Shown one piece after another: positions 1-12,363 of a stretch of DNA of 64,000 bases. A model generated the notes under the pieces. That model was not told where the DNA came from, did not search any database, and worked only from the letters and a program-made list of their open reading frames with translations. This DNA comes from Trametopsis cervina. Lineage: Eukaryota > Basidiomycota > Agaricomycetes > Polyporales > Irpicaceae. Each line of letters begins with the position of its first letter. Positions within the stretch are counted from its first letter, which is position 1. Position numbers and translations under genes: made by a program. Location of the stretch: positions 62,001-126,000 of the forward strand of contig MU278357.1 in the NCBI GenBank assembly GCA_022385755.1, given 5' to 3'.

Positions 1-2641
1 CGTTGAATGAACGGTGGGTATCGCTGCCTGGCGATGCGAACGAAACGTTGGCGGGACTGGTGCAAGAGCTATAGTGCCTTGTTTGAGGTTTGCTAGTGGC
101 CTCGCGGGCAGGACGGCCAGGTACCGTGAATCTGTGCCCTTCGCCCCCTCGCTCGCTTGTCGTTCACGTAGCGGTTCGATACCTCGGGAAAGCAGACTCT
201 GCGTCCCAGAACACATCAGTCTATCGTTCTGTGCAGGCAACGCGATGGCCGTGCGGCAAGAATGAGTTCATGCCCTCAGATCATTGTTCGAGTTGGACCA
301 TCACCACGGTAGGCAGGCGAGATTCGCTGATGCACATCTAGGGTCTGTCCAGAAGGCTGCTCGTGTTGTCATTCTGGAATATACTCGAGTGCCATTCGAG
401 TGCCATTCGATGTTAGCACGAATGATCTTCTGGCCAACCGTGGCGCTTGAGCGCCGGCATGCACATTACCGTGCCGAACACAGATTGTATGCGTGTATGG
501 CAGCCTGGGATAAGAGGCTTGAGTGACGTTTAGGAAGACTGTGTTTCACATATCTGCAAACTTGCTAGTCCAGTGATCTCACGTATCTTTGTCAGTTGCT
601 CCTGAGTCCAGTGATCTCAAGTATCTTTGTCAGTTGCAGTGCTCAGGGAATCGTGACCTCCTTGGTCAGCGAGATAATAATAAATAAAAATGCGACGGAG
701 CAAGCGAGAGCACCTCGGAATCAATCCTGTTCTGAACTTCCACCACAACTGACGTATCTGTCCGATCGCCGTTACCTCTCTTCAATCCTCCACGACCTGT
801 GAGTACCTCAATGTCATCAGGGTTCTGCGATTCCTATGCTCACTATAGTGATGTGTATGCGGCCTCAGTAGTATGTCTTTCGCCGAAGAACAACGCGTGC
901 CCGTTGATGCGTGTTTTGCGGTCAAATGCGGCAGTTGCGGAAAGACGACATGGAAAGTGAGCATCTTGTACTTCAGAGGGCATGCATACATGCCCTGTTT
1001 CGAATCAGTCGCCATCCGAGCTGCCTCCACGTTGCCGCGAGCCTTGCGGGTGCACTCGCGACGCTCGGAAATATCATGAATGATGCTCATGGCCAATATG
1101 GCATCTTGTCACCGCGGCCTGACCGTTGCATTCATTATCGAGGCTCGTTTTTCGGACCAATCAACAAGGTCGAGACCGGTGCATCGTGTACTGGGCGTTC
1201 TGGGCGTTGTCGAACAAAACTACACACTACTACCGCTCATTCTTGCGCTCGTGTCGTCTTCGACTCATTTCGTTTTTCTGCTCAAATCGTTATCTCGTTG
1301 CGATTCATCACGCCGACGAGATGATCATACTCTTTTACGTCTGCTAGACCTCTTCTTTCTTTCCTCGTGCATGTGCTTAGCGACCCCTTTTACTCTTTAC
1401 TTACCTATGTCTTGCCAGGGCTGTGGTCAACACGTCGACTCGGTACGTACACCATCCCTCTTTCCACACAGTCCTCCTCCCCTCTTCTTTTTCTACTCCC
1501 GGCAACCACATGCCCGGCTGAACGTCGCCGCCATATTTGCGATTTGAACGCACATTCTATGCCGCGGGGGTGCTGCTGCATCCCGTATTCTGATGGACTC
1601 ATACCCCTGGCAGCCCGTATCTGTCGGTCAAATGGGAACAGATACTCGACGGCGTCGGGGATGCACCAGGACAGCTACCTGGGGCACGTATGGGGCAGCG
1701 CACTGACGATCCTGGGCTGTCGGGAATGTCGGCCGACGCGGGTCGACATCGACGTTCCTGGGCCTTTGTGGCTATCTATGCTCAGCGATATGCCCTGCGG
1801 CACGGCTGCACACCAGCGAGCACTCGCGCCTGGGGAAGCTTGAGTGCGTTCTCCGTTGCTGCGGGAGAGATTTGCCTGTTTCTCTCTCTCTGCCAGGCTA
1901 GCCGTTTCTGATCGTTTCTATTTGTGGCGTGAGCCATGTTGTTTCGCATATTACGTCTGCACCCTGCTCTGCTTTCATACTGACTGACTGTTTCTTGGCC
2001 CATGGGGTAACCTTTCGCCTTGCGGTGCTATAGGTCATGAAGAACGTGAAGGAGGAAGACCGCTGCCAGTGCCCGCGTGCTTGAATGTAGAGGCGTCGCA
2101 ATACCTCGAAACACACATCCGAACGGTATGATGGAAGAGAAGGCTAATGGCGGGACATGGTCCGACATTCTCAAGATAGGGAAATCAAGCGGGAAAATCA
2201 GGGGAGAAATGAGGGAGAAATGAGGAGTAGATCGTGGTATTGTTGTAGTAGTGTCTATGCATCTCGTCGGTTGGAAGTTACTGTGCCCACTCGTCCTCGG
2301 TTTCCAGGACGCTGTTATGTTTTCTCGGAGATTTGCCTTTTATGGATTTTCGCCAAGGGAAAGCCTAAGTTCGACTTGAATAACTCCATATATGGAATTG
2401 ATTGATTGCCGCGGCACTCCCAGCCGGATTGAGCGCCCCTTCAGGGTGCTCATACTTCTATCACGTTGGCGCCCACATCTAGCACCAAACCCTGACCAAA
2501 CCTCTCTCTTATACCTCCTCGCCTACATCCCTTCCAACAACCACCATTACCGACTACTTACACGACGGCGACGATTATACTGGCTTGCTTGCTGGTAACG
2601 TTGCTTGATAGGTCGGCCACCACCACCAGCCCCACATTCTC
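1..2641. other. Intergenic region and 5' leader of the kinase gene
   Basis: No ORF here resembles a known protein, and none of the open frames shows consistent coding character. Positions 389-412 hold a short direct repeat of GAGTGCCATTC, and 567-642 hold two copies of a 38-nt repeat. Several pyrimidine-rich tracts (about 1330-1500 and 2480-2640) look like fungal promoter or transcription-start DNA. The second tract lies directly upstream of the kinase ATG. A 12-codon Cys-rich frame at 1407-1442 ends at a plausible splice donor, but I could not build a convincing gene from it. Confidence 0.5.
567..642. repeat. Two-copy 38-nt tandem repeat
   Basis: The segment AGTCCAGTGATCTCACGTAT and its continuation starts at 567 and recurs at 605 with about one mismatch over 32 nt, giving a period of 38 nt. 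It is non-coding and lies upstream of the kinase gene. It looks like a simple local duplication. Confidence 0.75.
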
Positions 2642-5600
2642 ATGGCGTCTCCGTCATCATCCAGAATGCAGAGACCTGTGGACGCACGAGCAGAACGTGA
2701 CGGCAGCGCCTACGCATCGACCAGCGGGGTGGTTATGACGTCCGTCGCGAAACGCAAGAAGGACCAGGGGACTAAACATATGATCGTGAATCAGTACGAG
2801 CTTAAGCAGTGTCTAGGGAAAGGTCAGCATGGAGAGGTATACATCGCCGACGACAAGATCACCGGTGCCACAGTGGTGAGTCCCTTTACTTTCTGCGCGC
2901 CGTCATTGTGGCTGGTGTGCCATATACCGCACACAGCCGTTGCTGACCATAGTGTAGGCAGTCAAGTCAGTCAAGCGCAAGAATCCCAAGACAGACAGGA
3001 TGAGCCAGCTGCGCAAGAGGAATCTACCCTCGTCTCCTCATTTGCCATTGACCGACAAGTTGGGCACGACTGAGCAAAAGATCAGGAAAGAAATTGCTAT
3101 TATGAAGAAATGCAATCATCCTCATGTCGTACGGCTGCTCGAAGTCATAGACGACGAACTCACCGAGAAAATATACATGGGTGAGCACTCCTTTCGCCCT
3201 TGCCCGTTCATCTTCCCATTGTCCCTTCTACCCTCTCTCACGACGAAGTGACCCCAATTCTGGGCGCTTTGTCCGTCCCTCGGACGCCTTCTGTACCTTT
3301 CTACACACTACTAACTATGGGAACTAGTAATGGAATACCTCGGCGGAGGAGAGATTAAATGGCGAAACGAGCAAGAAGAACCCATTCTTCGTGTTTCCCA
3401 GACACGGCGAATATGCCGGGATGTTATCCTTGGCCTTGAGTACTGTGAGTCTTTGTCTCTTTCGAGGTCTGACAACCCGTATCTCCTTCCCACGCGCGCG
3501 TTGGCGGGGCCATTCTTCCCATATACGCACGGTACTAATGCCTTCTAAAAGTACACAACAACGGTATCATCCACCGCGATATCAAACCAGCCAATCTTCT
3601 CTGGTCCACCGATCGTCGCGTGGTCAAAATCGCAGACTTTGGCGTCTCTCACTTTTCCTACGCTCAGCGGATAGCCACCGGCAATAGCCAAGCTCCACTG
3701 GAGGAGATTCTGATGAACGAAGCTGACCTGTTCAAATTCGCGGGTACACCGACGTTCCTGGCACCTGAGATTCTTTACGACAGCAGCGTAGAGGCCTCGA
3801 ACTCCTCCAGCACCGCCAGTAATCTCCATACTCTCGCCGCGTCCACACCTGGAAGTACCGGTGCCACAGTTTCTCGCAACAGACCGGGCATCACGAAGGC
3901 GATTGACATATGGGCCTTAGGGGTAACATTGTATGCTCTCCTATTTGGGCGATTGCCGTTTGCGGCGGAAGGAGAATGGACCATCTACAGCAAGATCAAA
4001 GATGATGATTGGGATGTTCGAGAGACGATGGGACAGGACAAGGTCCCCGTGGGCGGACGCCACCAACCTGTGCCGAGGAAGGGCGAAGAGACAGATGGGT
4101 ACTTGGCTGTTGAATTGCTGAAGGGCTTCCTCGAGAAAGATCCCAACAGGCGGATTACCCTGGATGGAGTCAAGGTGCGTTGATTTTGTCCTCCAACTTA
4201 CATCTTATTCATTGGTTACGTTCTAAACATGACAATCAGCATCACCCTTGGATATTGCGGGACATGCCGCACGCAGACCAGTGGCTTCGTCAGACAGCAG
4301 CTGAGAAGGACCCGCTCGCCGCTACAGACGATGAGACAAGTTCGGCCCTATCAGCCGTCAAGTTTCGCTGGCCCGTACGGTTTGCGCGGGGTCTTTACTC
4401 CATGATCCGCAATGTACGTTCTCAACGTTCTCTTCGGCGTCAGCCCACGGATGCTCCCATCCCTCATGAGGGAGATGTATTCGACCGGCGCGGCACGCGG
4501 TCTGTGCCTGCCCGTAGTGACCTCACCCGGCAGCGCAGTATCGCGATCGGGGTGTTCGAGCGGGACAAGGAAAGACATCGTCCAACGCAAACACGGAACA
4601 AGTCTGCTGTCGACGTACGAACGCAGATGCAGAGCGGCTCGTCGCAAGGCTCATGGCGCGGTCCGCACAGTTCAAGTGCGACCGACACGTCCTTTATGCG
4701 GAGCCGTGGTCAGCAGCCGCCCTCGCCTGCTGCCGATGGCTCCAGCTCGCAGCCACGGCGCGGATCTGCGTCTGGCTTTTCAATGCTAGGCACGCTGCAA
4801 ATCCCTGGAGCAAGTTCGAACGCATCCTCCTCCTGTGTTTCTTCTCCACAGCCTACGCCGTCTTTGTCTGATTCTGTTTATTCAGCGACAGCTCCCCACA
4901 CCGCAGGTTCCAGAACAGGTTCTCAAGACGGACAGAGTGCATCACAGGAACGCCCTCGCAGTGGGATATCAGTGCTGACTAAGTGGTGGCGACCTGCGTC
5001 TGTCTGGGGTGGTGCTAGTACATCCAACTTGCCTTCTGGGTCCACCTCTCCGTTGTCGCCTACGACGCCGCCCGCTGCTGACTTCGTACGCCGTAATGTC
5101 TCGGCTCGCCAGCCGACACGTGACTTGTCAGCTCGCAGGAGCGAAGACGCCTTCCAACAAACGAGACAGCGCCCTGCTAGCCAAACGCTCGACCCAGCAT
5201 CGCGCGCTCGGAGCTGGGGTGAACTAGGCGACTATGAAAGACCCTTGGACGATGGAACGAGCATTTATTCGGGAGAACGGCCTGACGAAGCGCTTGACGC
5301 CAACACCTTCCTCGTTGGCGCGGGAGGTATCGCTCATAGCCCCGTATCATCGGTGCCCAGCGGAATTCTCAGTACGGTCTCCTCGACTCTGTCTCTTGGG
5401 CCTCCTGTGCTTTCTGCAGCTCACGCGTTGCTGCAACGGGTAGACGTCCCAGACTCTCCCGGTATCCCGGATCCAGCCTTGCAAGACCCTTCGGGGGTGC
5501 AACGACAAAGTCAATACAGGTCGCACGCCACCAGTCCCTTGTCTCAGTCTCTGTACGGCGGCAGCCGCGAAGACCTCAGCTCTTCTACCTTCGAACAGGA

Positions 5601-5805
5601 AGAGAACGCGAGCTCGCACGAGAGTCGAACCCCGTCGGACACCGAGTCTCAACCGAACATGAGTCAGCTCTACCACGAGGACGACGAGGAGAGCGAGTCG
5701 GAGGAAAGCGCACCGCTCGAGGTGCGCACGCGCCGGCCGTCCTGGTCTGTCAACGATCCCCTTCATTCTCCCCCACGGAGGCCGGATCTCTCACACGAGG
5801 ACTGA
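2642..5805 (+). CDS. CaMKK-type serine/threonine protein kinase (Ssp1/Sak1/Tos3 group)
   Basis: Probably an upstream kinase that phosphorylates the activation loop of Snf1/AMPK-like kinases in the cytosol. Five exons join to 920 aa: 2642-2875, 2958-3180, 3328-3444, 3552-4174 and 4240-5805. The kinase domain starts near residue 52 with the glycine loop LGKGQHGEVY. The catalytic lysine is in AVK (about residue 81), the catalytic loop reads HRDIKPANLL (Asp201) and DFG is at 220-222. The activation segment FAGTPTFLAPE and the phrase GGEIKW are typical of CaMKK-family kinases. About 500 residues of low-complexity Ser/Pro/Arg-rich tail follow, with an acidic stretch near the C-terminus; such tails are usual in fungal members and probably regulatory. 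The start was chosen because it opens the frame after a pyrimidine-rich leader. The kinase call is firm; the subgroup is inferred from motifs. Confidence 0.92.
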
Positions 5806-6985
5806 GCCCCGCTTCCCCTTCCGACCAAGTGCAGTGGAGGACAGATCCCCCCTTTGATTTATTTATCTTTCCGTATATTTCCTCTCTCGAGCTCATATAG
5901 AAGAACGGACTCATAGCATACTCTCACACATGGTTGTCCTCCCACTGCATTTTTTCTGACACCTCCGCGACCATATCTATACTACTACTATCTCCCATCG
6001 ACACCCCCATTCCGTCTCTCCTACACATAGATCGTACGCCTGCGTTATGCGCCCCGTTTTACGTTGTCCCCCGTGGGCACGTTACGATGCGCTGTCGCCG
6101 GTTTGCATTCAGTCTCCGCCTAGCATGTTGTATTCATGTCTCCCCAGCATCATCAGCACGATTTTCGCACTCTTCACTTGTGTCCATAGCCCCTACTCGA
6201 GTATTTTTCCGTTTGCGTTTGGTGCGCAAGTCGTCACCGTTAAACATCATATGCATGCCTCGTGACCCTCCCGACGCGAACCTGGGAACATCTTGAGTAA
6301 ATGAAGTATAACTTCTGCTATTGTTGGTAATCCCATTCTTGGTAGACTGCCTAGCTACATCCACACAATATTATAGGATAGTTGTCTGCTCGTCATTCAC
6401 TGAATCAGTGAAGATGTCCGTATACAGTTCACATAAGAGACAAGCCCTTTGAGGGTCATACAGGGAATATTGTGAACTTGAAGACAATGGGTCGAATATC
6501 GTCCAATTGTTAGAGGTCACATATACTAGGATAATGCGAGAAATTGTTGTCCCGCTCCGTGACTGTCCTTTCATATGTTGATTCTAGAAACAACACAGGA
6601 AGCTTCTCGTAGAAATAGGTCGTAGAGAACGATATATCGTTGAAATTGCTGCTACGACCCGAGTATTCATTGACACCAGACCTGAGGACTGCGGCTAGCC
6701 GGTATAGGATTGAGATATCATATTTGTATGATGTACGTTGCTCATGGTCGAACCACCGACGGGTTGTCTAGCAGGAATTCAGTCACAGGGTTTGGCCATC
6801 GACGTTCAATATATAGATTTTGCAATTGTGAGCAGGTGTGGCCGTGGCCACAATCCCAGACAAACAAGCGTAAATAACGCGGTAATTCCCTCTGGCCAGC
6901 AGGCACAATGGCTTGATTCCAACTACATCAACCCCGCATCCTCCTAACATATTCCCCTCCCTTTTTCCATCCCACATTCCATGTA
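5806..6985. other. Intergenic: kinase 3' region and upstream region of the coiled-coil gene
   Basis: This 1.2-kb stretch has pyrimidine-rich DNA up to about 6200, probably the kinase 3' UTR, followed by AT-richer sequence with no coding signal. The last 50 nt before 6986 are pyrimidine-rich, like a transcription-start region. No RNA gene was recognised. Confidence 0.5.
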
Positions 6986-9900
6986 ATGGCGACACAACAA
7001 ACATTTGGGCGGAATCGCCAATCCATTGAAGACATCGAACGCGAGCTTTACGACCTGTTTCGCGCGCATCCCAAGTCCACCCTGAACCAGTCCGACGAAC
7101 CGGTTATACCTGGCGCTGCTCTTGTCGATATTTTGCGCTCGTTCTCCACTGGCCATAACTCTGTAGAGCTAATATCGAAAGACGAAGAGGAACAGCTTGT
7201 ACACGTCCTTGACACAAACCCAGGAATAGAGGTTACGCCTCAGATGCTCCTTCAATTCATCGCCCAACGTACAGAAGTCAGTCCCGATAACTCTTCAGAC
7301 GAATCACCTTCGTCAGGAGGGCACGAGGTTGTTCTAGCGAGGGGGAGGCCAGGCGAAAAGACAGAATATGTGTCCTACAGCCGCTCAAGATCGTCAAGCC
7401 AGGACGCCATTGGCGCGTCGGTTTACACTGGTAGACCAACTAGTCGGCCTCCATCACGTCCCCCTTCTCGCGGTTCATCCTCTGGGCCACCTAAGACTCC
7501 ATTTGCGCGTGAATCTCCGTTTGACACGTCCGCGCGGCAACGTACAACACCACTAGTCAATGCCCCATCAAGCTGGGCCAGGCGACCGCCTCCGTCGCGC
7601 CGGAAGAGTGATGCAGGATCGCACTCGCGTGCAGTGAGCGACTCTGAGGTGCGTAACTGAAATCCGAGGTCAGTCTCACAGCTACTCATAACTATTGTAC
7701 ATGCAGTCATCTCTATCATCACCGCCCGTGGCTTACTCGCGCTCACACGGCCAAACCGGACGTGCACGTGCGCCTTCTAACCCTACAACTCCTGAGCCTT
7801 ATTCTCGTCCAACTGGTACTCTATCACCGATCAGCATTGGCTCCCCGACATTCAGCACACCCTCCCGCCCACATTCGCGAGCGCAGTCTCAGCCACAATC
7901 TCACTTCCCCAGCATCGGATTTGTTGCAGACGAGTTCCGGTATGTATCCCCTGACCGAAACGACTATAATTATGACGGAACGTACAATCGCGAGACAGGC
8001 ATGATGTCTCCTCCGCCTAGTGACTTGTCCGAGACATCCTTCGACGCAGCTATGCGGGCGAATCTGGCTCGGAGGTCTGAGGATTCCGATTCGGACGGGG
8101 ATGATTCGGAAGGGGATCACACGTTAGACTTCAGACACTCGCGTGAATCTTCGACCACTTCCTTGAATCTTCAAGAGCGTTTGGATGCCATGCACAAGGT
8201 TCACGATGATTTACGGAGGAAGCTGAAGGAGGCAGAAGACAACTTACAGCATAGAATGGCCGATCATGAAGACGAGCTCGCCCGGATGGAGCAGGAGCTG
8301 GAAACTTTGAAGGATGAGCTGATTTCCACTAAGAAACAGGAGAAGGAGCTTCGAAGCAAAGAGGTACTTCTTTGCGACGGACTACTCGTGATTTGAATGT
8401 TAATGTTTTGACAGCGATCAAACAGCACTCAGATCTCGGCGCAGGAAAATCAGATAATTTCATTGAATAAGACTATTGAGGCGTCACGCATAAACTACGC
8501 GAACCTCAACGCTCAATATCAGGAACAGTGCGGTGAGTCTTCCGCTACAGTGGCGACACGCAATACCTGACGACCTCTCTAGCCGAGTCGCAGCGGCAAC
8601 GGAGCCTGCTTACGGATCGGGACAAAGATATGCATGCGCTTCGGGCTACCAATGAACTGCAAGCTCTTGACATCAAGAAGTGGGCGGATGAGCATGTTCA
8701 GTGGCAGCTTCAGACCAAACATCTCGAGGAGGAATTGGCCGCAGCGCAACGCGTGCAGGCAGAGTTGGAAGAGCAAAAGCACGAGAACCTTATGCTTAAA
8801 GAGACTATCGACCGTATGAAGTATGAAATGGAAGAGATGCGTCAAGCTAGCTCTACTGGTCAAGCAGGCTCGGGTCTGGCGAGTTCGAGAAATAGCATCA
8901 GCAGGAGCCTTGGTGCGGAACTAGCGAGTCAGATGAGCGGGGCCGACTGGGACGCAGAAGAGGAAACGGACGAAGCGGAAGAGCAGGAGACCAGCGTTCT
9001 GGAAGATGAGGACACCGAAAGTGAAGATATCGTGCAAACCATCATCACGAGAACGAAGAGGGTATGCCCTTGCCATCTGTGGCGTATGACTCACGCTAAC
9101 TTACTTCATTTACAGAAGGTCCCTAGCCGCGCGAAACGCATCGATACGCAGACCTTCGAGGAAACTAGAGTGTTCTCCGACGCTGCTATCCAGCATGACG
9201 TATCGACTGGTACATTCGCGGCGCAAACAGACCCTGAACCTCGGCCCATCCTATCTTCCTCCAGTATTCAGGCGGAACCTCATACAACCTCCATGGAAAC
9301 ACAAACTGATCCAGAACCAATCGATCCATCTTCCACCACTTCCGAAATACAGATACAAACGGAGGATGATGACGCTGACCTCCATAGCTCGTTTTCTTCA
9401 TTGACGGATTCTACAGCTTCCTCTTCCTCGTCGACTGCATTGCCTGCCACTCCGAAGTCGGATCAGCTTCATACGCACACGCATGATCAACCCCCCACTT
9501 ACAGCCAAGTCACTGGACATAGTCATGAAGACGAGCTTGCTATTCGTGTGGCGGACGAGACACTACGCAAGTGGCATAAAGGCCTCAAGTTCCCGATTGA
9601 ACCAGTTCCCGGCGGTGTCTCGGAGGATGCCATCGCGGATTGGAGAGGACTGAAAGAAGAGCTTGGAGTCGAATGCAGTGCCATTGATCGACTTGTTGAA
9701 GAGTCTGCTAGGACTGGTTTACCTCGTGCTCGTCGTGGCCGATTCTACAACATCTACAACACCTACGTTTACGGAGGCAAAGGTTACGCGCTCCTCTCGA
9801 CCTCGCAGATCATGTTAGTAGTGGGTGCTACTGCGGCTACCGCGTTTCTCCTCGGACAGGCCATGACACCACACTATTACGGGCCAACGTATTATGATCG

Positions 9901-10036
9901 GGAGGCGTGGTCAAGCTTCAACTCCATCCAAGTCGTAGGCGAAGGCTTCCCCGGAGACGGGTCCACAGCCTTCTGGAACATCCTCGGCCGAATTGGTGGG
10001 GGCGCTGCTCGTACGCTGCGCGGATTCCCTACTTGA
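6986..10036 (+). CDS. Coiled-coil protein with EF-hand-like N-terminus and C-terminal membrane anchor (KASH5-like layout)
   Basis: Function unknown. Five exons give 945 aa: 6986-7648, 7707-8363, 8415-8532, 8583-9061 and 9116-10036. Residues 1-95 are helical and acidic and resemble a degenerate EF-hand pair (IERELYDLF and TPQMLLQFIA). A Ser/Pro/Arg-rich linker follows, then a coiled coil at about 375-580 with LQERLDAMHKVHDDLRRKL heptads, then an acidic, Thr-rich linker. Near the C-terminus there is one hydrophobic segment, IMLVVGATAATAFLLGQAM, followed by a 56-residue tail ending RGFPT. A tail-anchored protein with a cytosolic coiled coil and a short lumenal tail is the layout of LINC-complex KASH proteins such as KASH5, so an outer nuclear membrane or spindle-pole role is possible. 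This is inference from architecture only. The last intron (9062-9115) is 54 nt, free of stops and in frame, so it could be retained. Confidence 0.85.
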
Positions 10037-10474
10037 ATGGTCCCGCCGATTTTCACTGGGCTACTTCGTTTCGTTTAATTCCTATGTGCCATATGTTCCC
10101 CATGTTTGCATGCTTCCTATACCCTCACGCTGCACTTTCTTGCACTCGTTCTGCCTCACTAATAGTCGGTCTTTCTGCTGTCTTTGCTTTATGCCATGCT
10201 TTGCGGCTTTCACTTTTGCCATGCACATTCGCTCATTACTCAACCACCGTTGTACTTCACTTGTATCACTTCCCTAGTATTGATCAGTGTTCATAGCTCC
10301 AGAGGCACAGTACAGATTAATACATCAACTTCATACTGTAGCAGTCCTGACGTGCCGTATGGCATAGTCAGTGTCGGTTGCACAAGTTTGTTAAGATGAT
10401 GATTAAAGATAATTTATACGTAATAGATAACAAGTCATAATTGAGGTTGTACAATACGAAGGAGGCGCAGATCT
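10037..10474. other. Convergent intergenic region
   Basis: The 3' flanks of two converging genes. The left part is pyrimidine-rich and the right part (about 10310-10450) is AT-rich, as expected for polyadenylation regions. No further gene was seen. Confidence 0.5.
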
Positions 10475-11602
10475 TTAGCTGGAGTTCGCGATGATCGCGG
10501 CGGAGCTCTTGTGTAGTGCTTCTTCTCGACAAACACGGCCGCAGAAGTAATCCGCCCTGCTCTGAGGCATGACGAGACACATGATGCATGGATCGACCAG
10601 TCCCTTATCCACGGCTTCTCTGCGTATCGATCGCGGGTTAGTCCTTCATTACGCAAACGAGGACGGAAGAATACTGACTCTCTATGTGCTCTGGAACAGT
10701 AATCACTGGCTTCGCCGTTGGCATCGACGTGGGCATATTCTTCGCATCCTGGTAACTGGCACACAGCGGGCGAGTCAGGGTAGTCAAGCACGGTGGGCGA
10801 TGTTACACCCTGCGTGGCCGGGTCGGAGACATCAGCAGGCTGCTGATTCGCTGGAGCAGCCTTATGCTGGGCTGCGTTGACCACTCTATTAATAGTGGCG
10901 GGGGCAGTGTGGTTGGGTTTACTATTGCCGACTGGTGCTGGAGGCTGAGGTGGATTGAGCGAAGCAATGATATGCGGAACCTGAGCCGCAGCGACGTGAA
11001 CCCATTGGTTAAGGGGAGTATTCTGGTTTAAGGGGATAGTGGGCTGCTGCGATGGTTGTAATGCTAGAAGAGCCACAGCCTAAACGTCAGGAAGGGAGTG
11101 CAGGCGAGGCTGAAAACTACTCACGTCTCGATGGTGCCTGTTTACCTGGAGCTGCAGACGGCCTCTGAGGCTTCTTAGCCTGGCTCGCCACCTGCTTGGC
11201 AGTGGTTGACAGTACGGTCTGTGGTAACGGTGCTACCGGTATGTTCTGTACTTGTGCCTTCACTGAGGGTCCAGTAGCTGGTTTCTGAGTGTGTGCCTGC
11301 GCCTGCGCAGCACAATTCTTGCCGCAATACTCGAAGTTAGCGAACTTGGGTTTCTGGTAGCAGTGCTATACCATGCGTCAGTGGGGGTCCATATCTGGTT
11401 GATGTATCCGAATCAACTTACAGCGCACAGAGTCGCAGCTTGGGCCGCACACGTCTTGCCACAGAAAGGATGGCCGCTGTATTTCGGCTTTGTATGGCAG
11501 AACTGAATATCAAAAACTGTCCTTGTATCAGTGCTCCCGGGAAACCATCGCCAAAGCACTTACATCGCACAAGTTGGAGTTTCGGAAAGCGACGGTGGCC
11601 AT
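10475..11602 (-). CDS. Cys-rich putative zinc-binding protein with CGKxCA repeats
   Basis: An uncharacterised basidiomycete-type protein of 296 aa. Five exons on the minus strand are read as 11602-11564, 11502-11422, 11365-11125, 11063-10679 and 10619-10475; all phases agree. Two near-identical N-terminal motifs read FCHTKPKYSGHPFCGKTCA and CYQKPKFANFEYCGKNCA, each with four cysteines that could bind zinc. The preceding exon also ends in a Cys (SNLCD). A basic, Gln/Pro-rich middle follows. The C-terminal module has the pattern C-x4-C (CQLPGC), then YCSRAHREEAV, then PCIMC and YFCGRVC, which looks like a further treble-clef-like zinc site. Each N-terminal motif has its own exon, suggesting exon duplication. 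I recall this module at the N-terminus of some fungal PARP-domain proteins, but no PARP domain is visible here. Function unknown; a nucleic-acid or protein-binding role is a guess. Confidence 0.82.
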
Positions 11603-12363
11603 AGTTGAGAGCATGGGGTGAAAGATGGTAGGTGCAGCACGATTAGCGTAGACAGTTCTGCTTTATATGAGCTGAGACCACGGTCACGCCCACCTCGAGG
11701 CAAGCACGGCCACACCAAACGTAACATAGCGATGATCCTCGTTTCTTGTGCATTGCGGGCCTTCCGCCCTCCACGTGTAGGTCGCATGGAACGGATACAT
11801 ATTCCTCAAGTGGCACGCTGCTAGAGATAATTTGTTGGATTAAAGCACTGCCTTCACTGCACCTTTCTGTCCTGTGGACTGCTTGCCATGCAGTCGCGCA
11901 TTGACCACGACTGTGGACAAAGACTCATGCCTGCAATTCGAGTCATTGATAGTTTGATCCCACGAACAAGGTTTCAAGAACAAGAAAGCATGGCATAGTG
12001 GACTCCAGGGCGATACATTATGAAAGTGTCCCTTGGAATGTTGAATCATTTGCCTACTAACCATGTGCGATGGACTCCGATAGTATCCTGGTAGGAAGAT
12101 GCTATGACTTAACCTTGGAACATTGAGATTTCCTCAAGACGTTATTGTCGGGCGAATTAGACCCAGGGTGATTCACAGTGTGCAGATCCATGGACCGTGT
12201 AGAAGACAGTACGATAGTTCGGTTTGACAGTCGCGAATCCCGAACACGGCAAATTATTAAGCACGACGCGGTCACATGACGTTTGATGCAGCGATATAGC
12301 GCTCAAGCCGTAGTTGAACACGAACTTGGACGACGAAACAAGACCGTCAAGCCTCGCGCTACT
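11603..12363. other. Divergent promoter region
   Basis: Shared upstream DNA of the Cys-rich protein gene (-) and the KEN-box gene (+). The sequence GACGCG at about 12264, just upstream of the + strand gene, is a partial MluI cell-cycle box (ACGCGT core without the last base). An in-frame ATG at 12286 could add 26 residues to the downstream protein. No other feature was seen. Confidence 0.45.

Noticed and set aside
911..1843. Overlapping plus-strand frames of up to 158 codons before the kinase
   Set aside because: They overlap in different frames, have no recognisable domains and lie in pyrimidine-rich leader-type DNA. A 12-codon Cys-rich start at 1407 with a following GTACGT donor could not be extended to a convincing gene.
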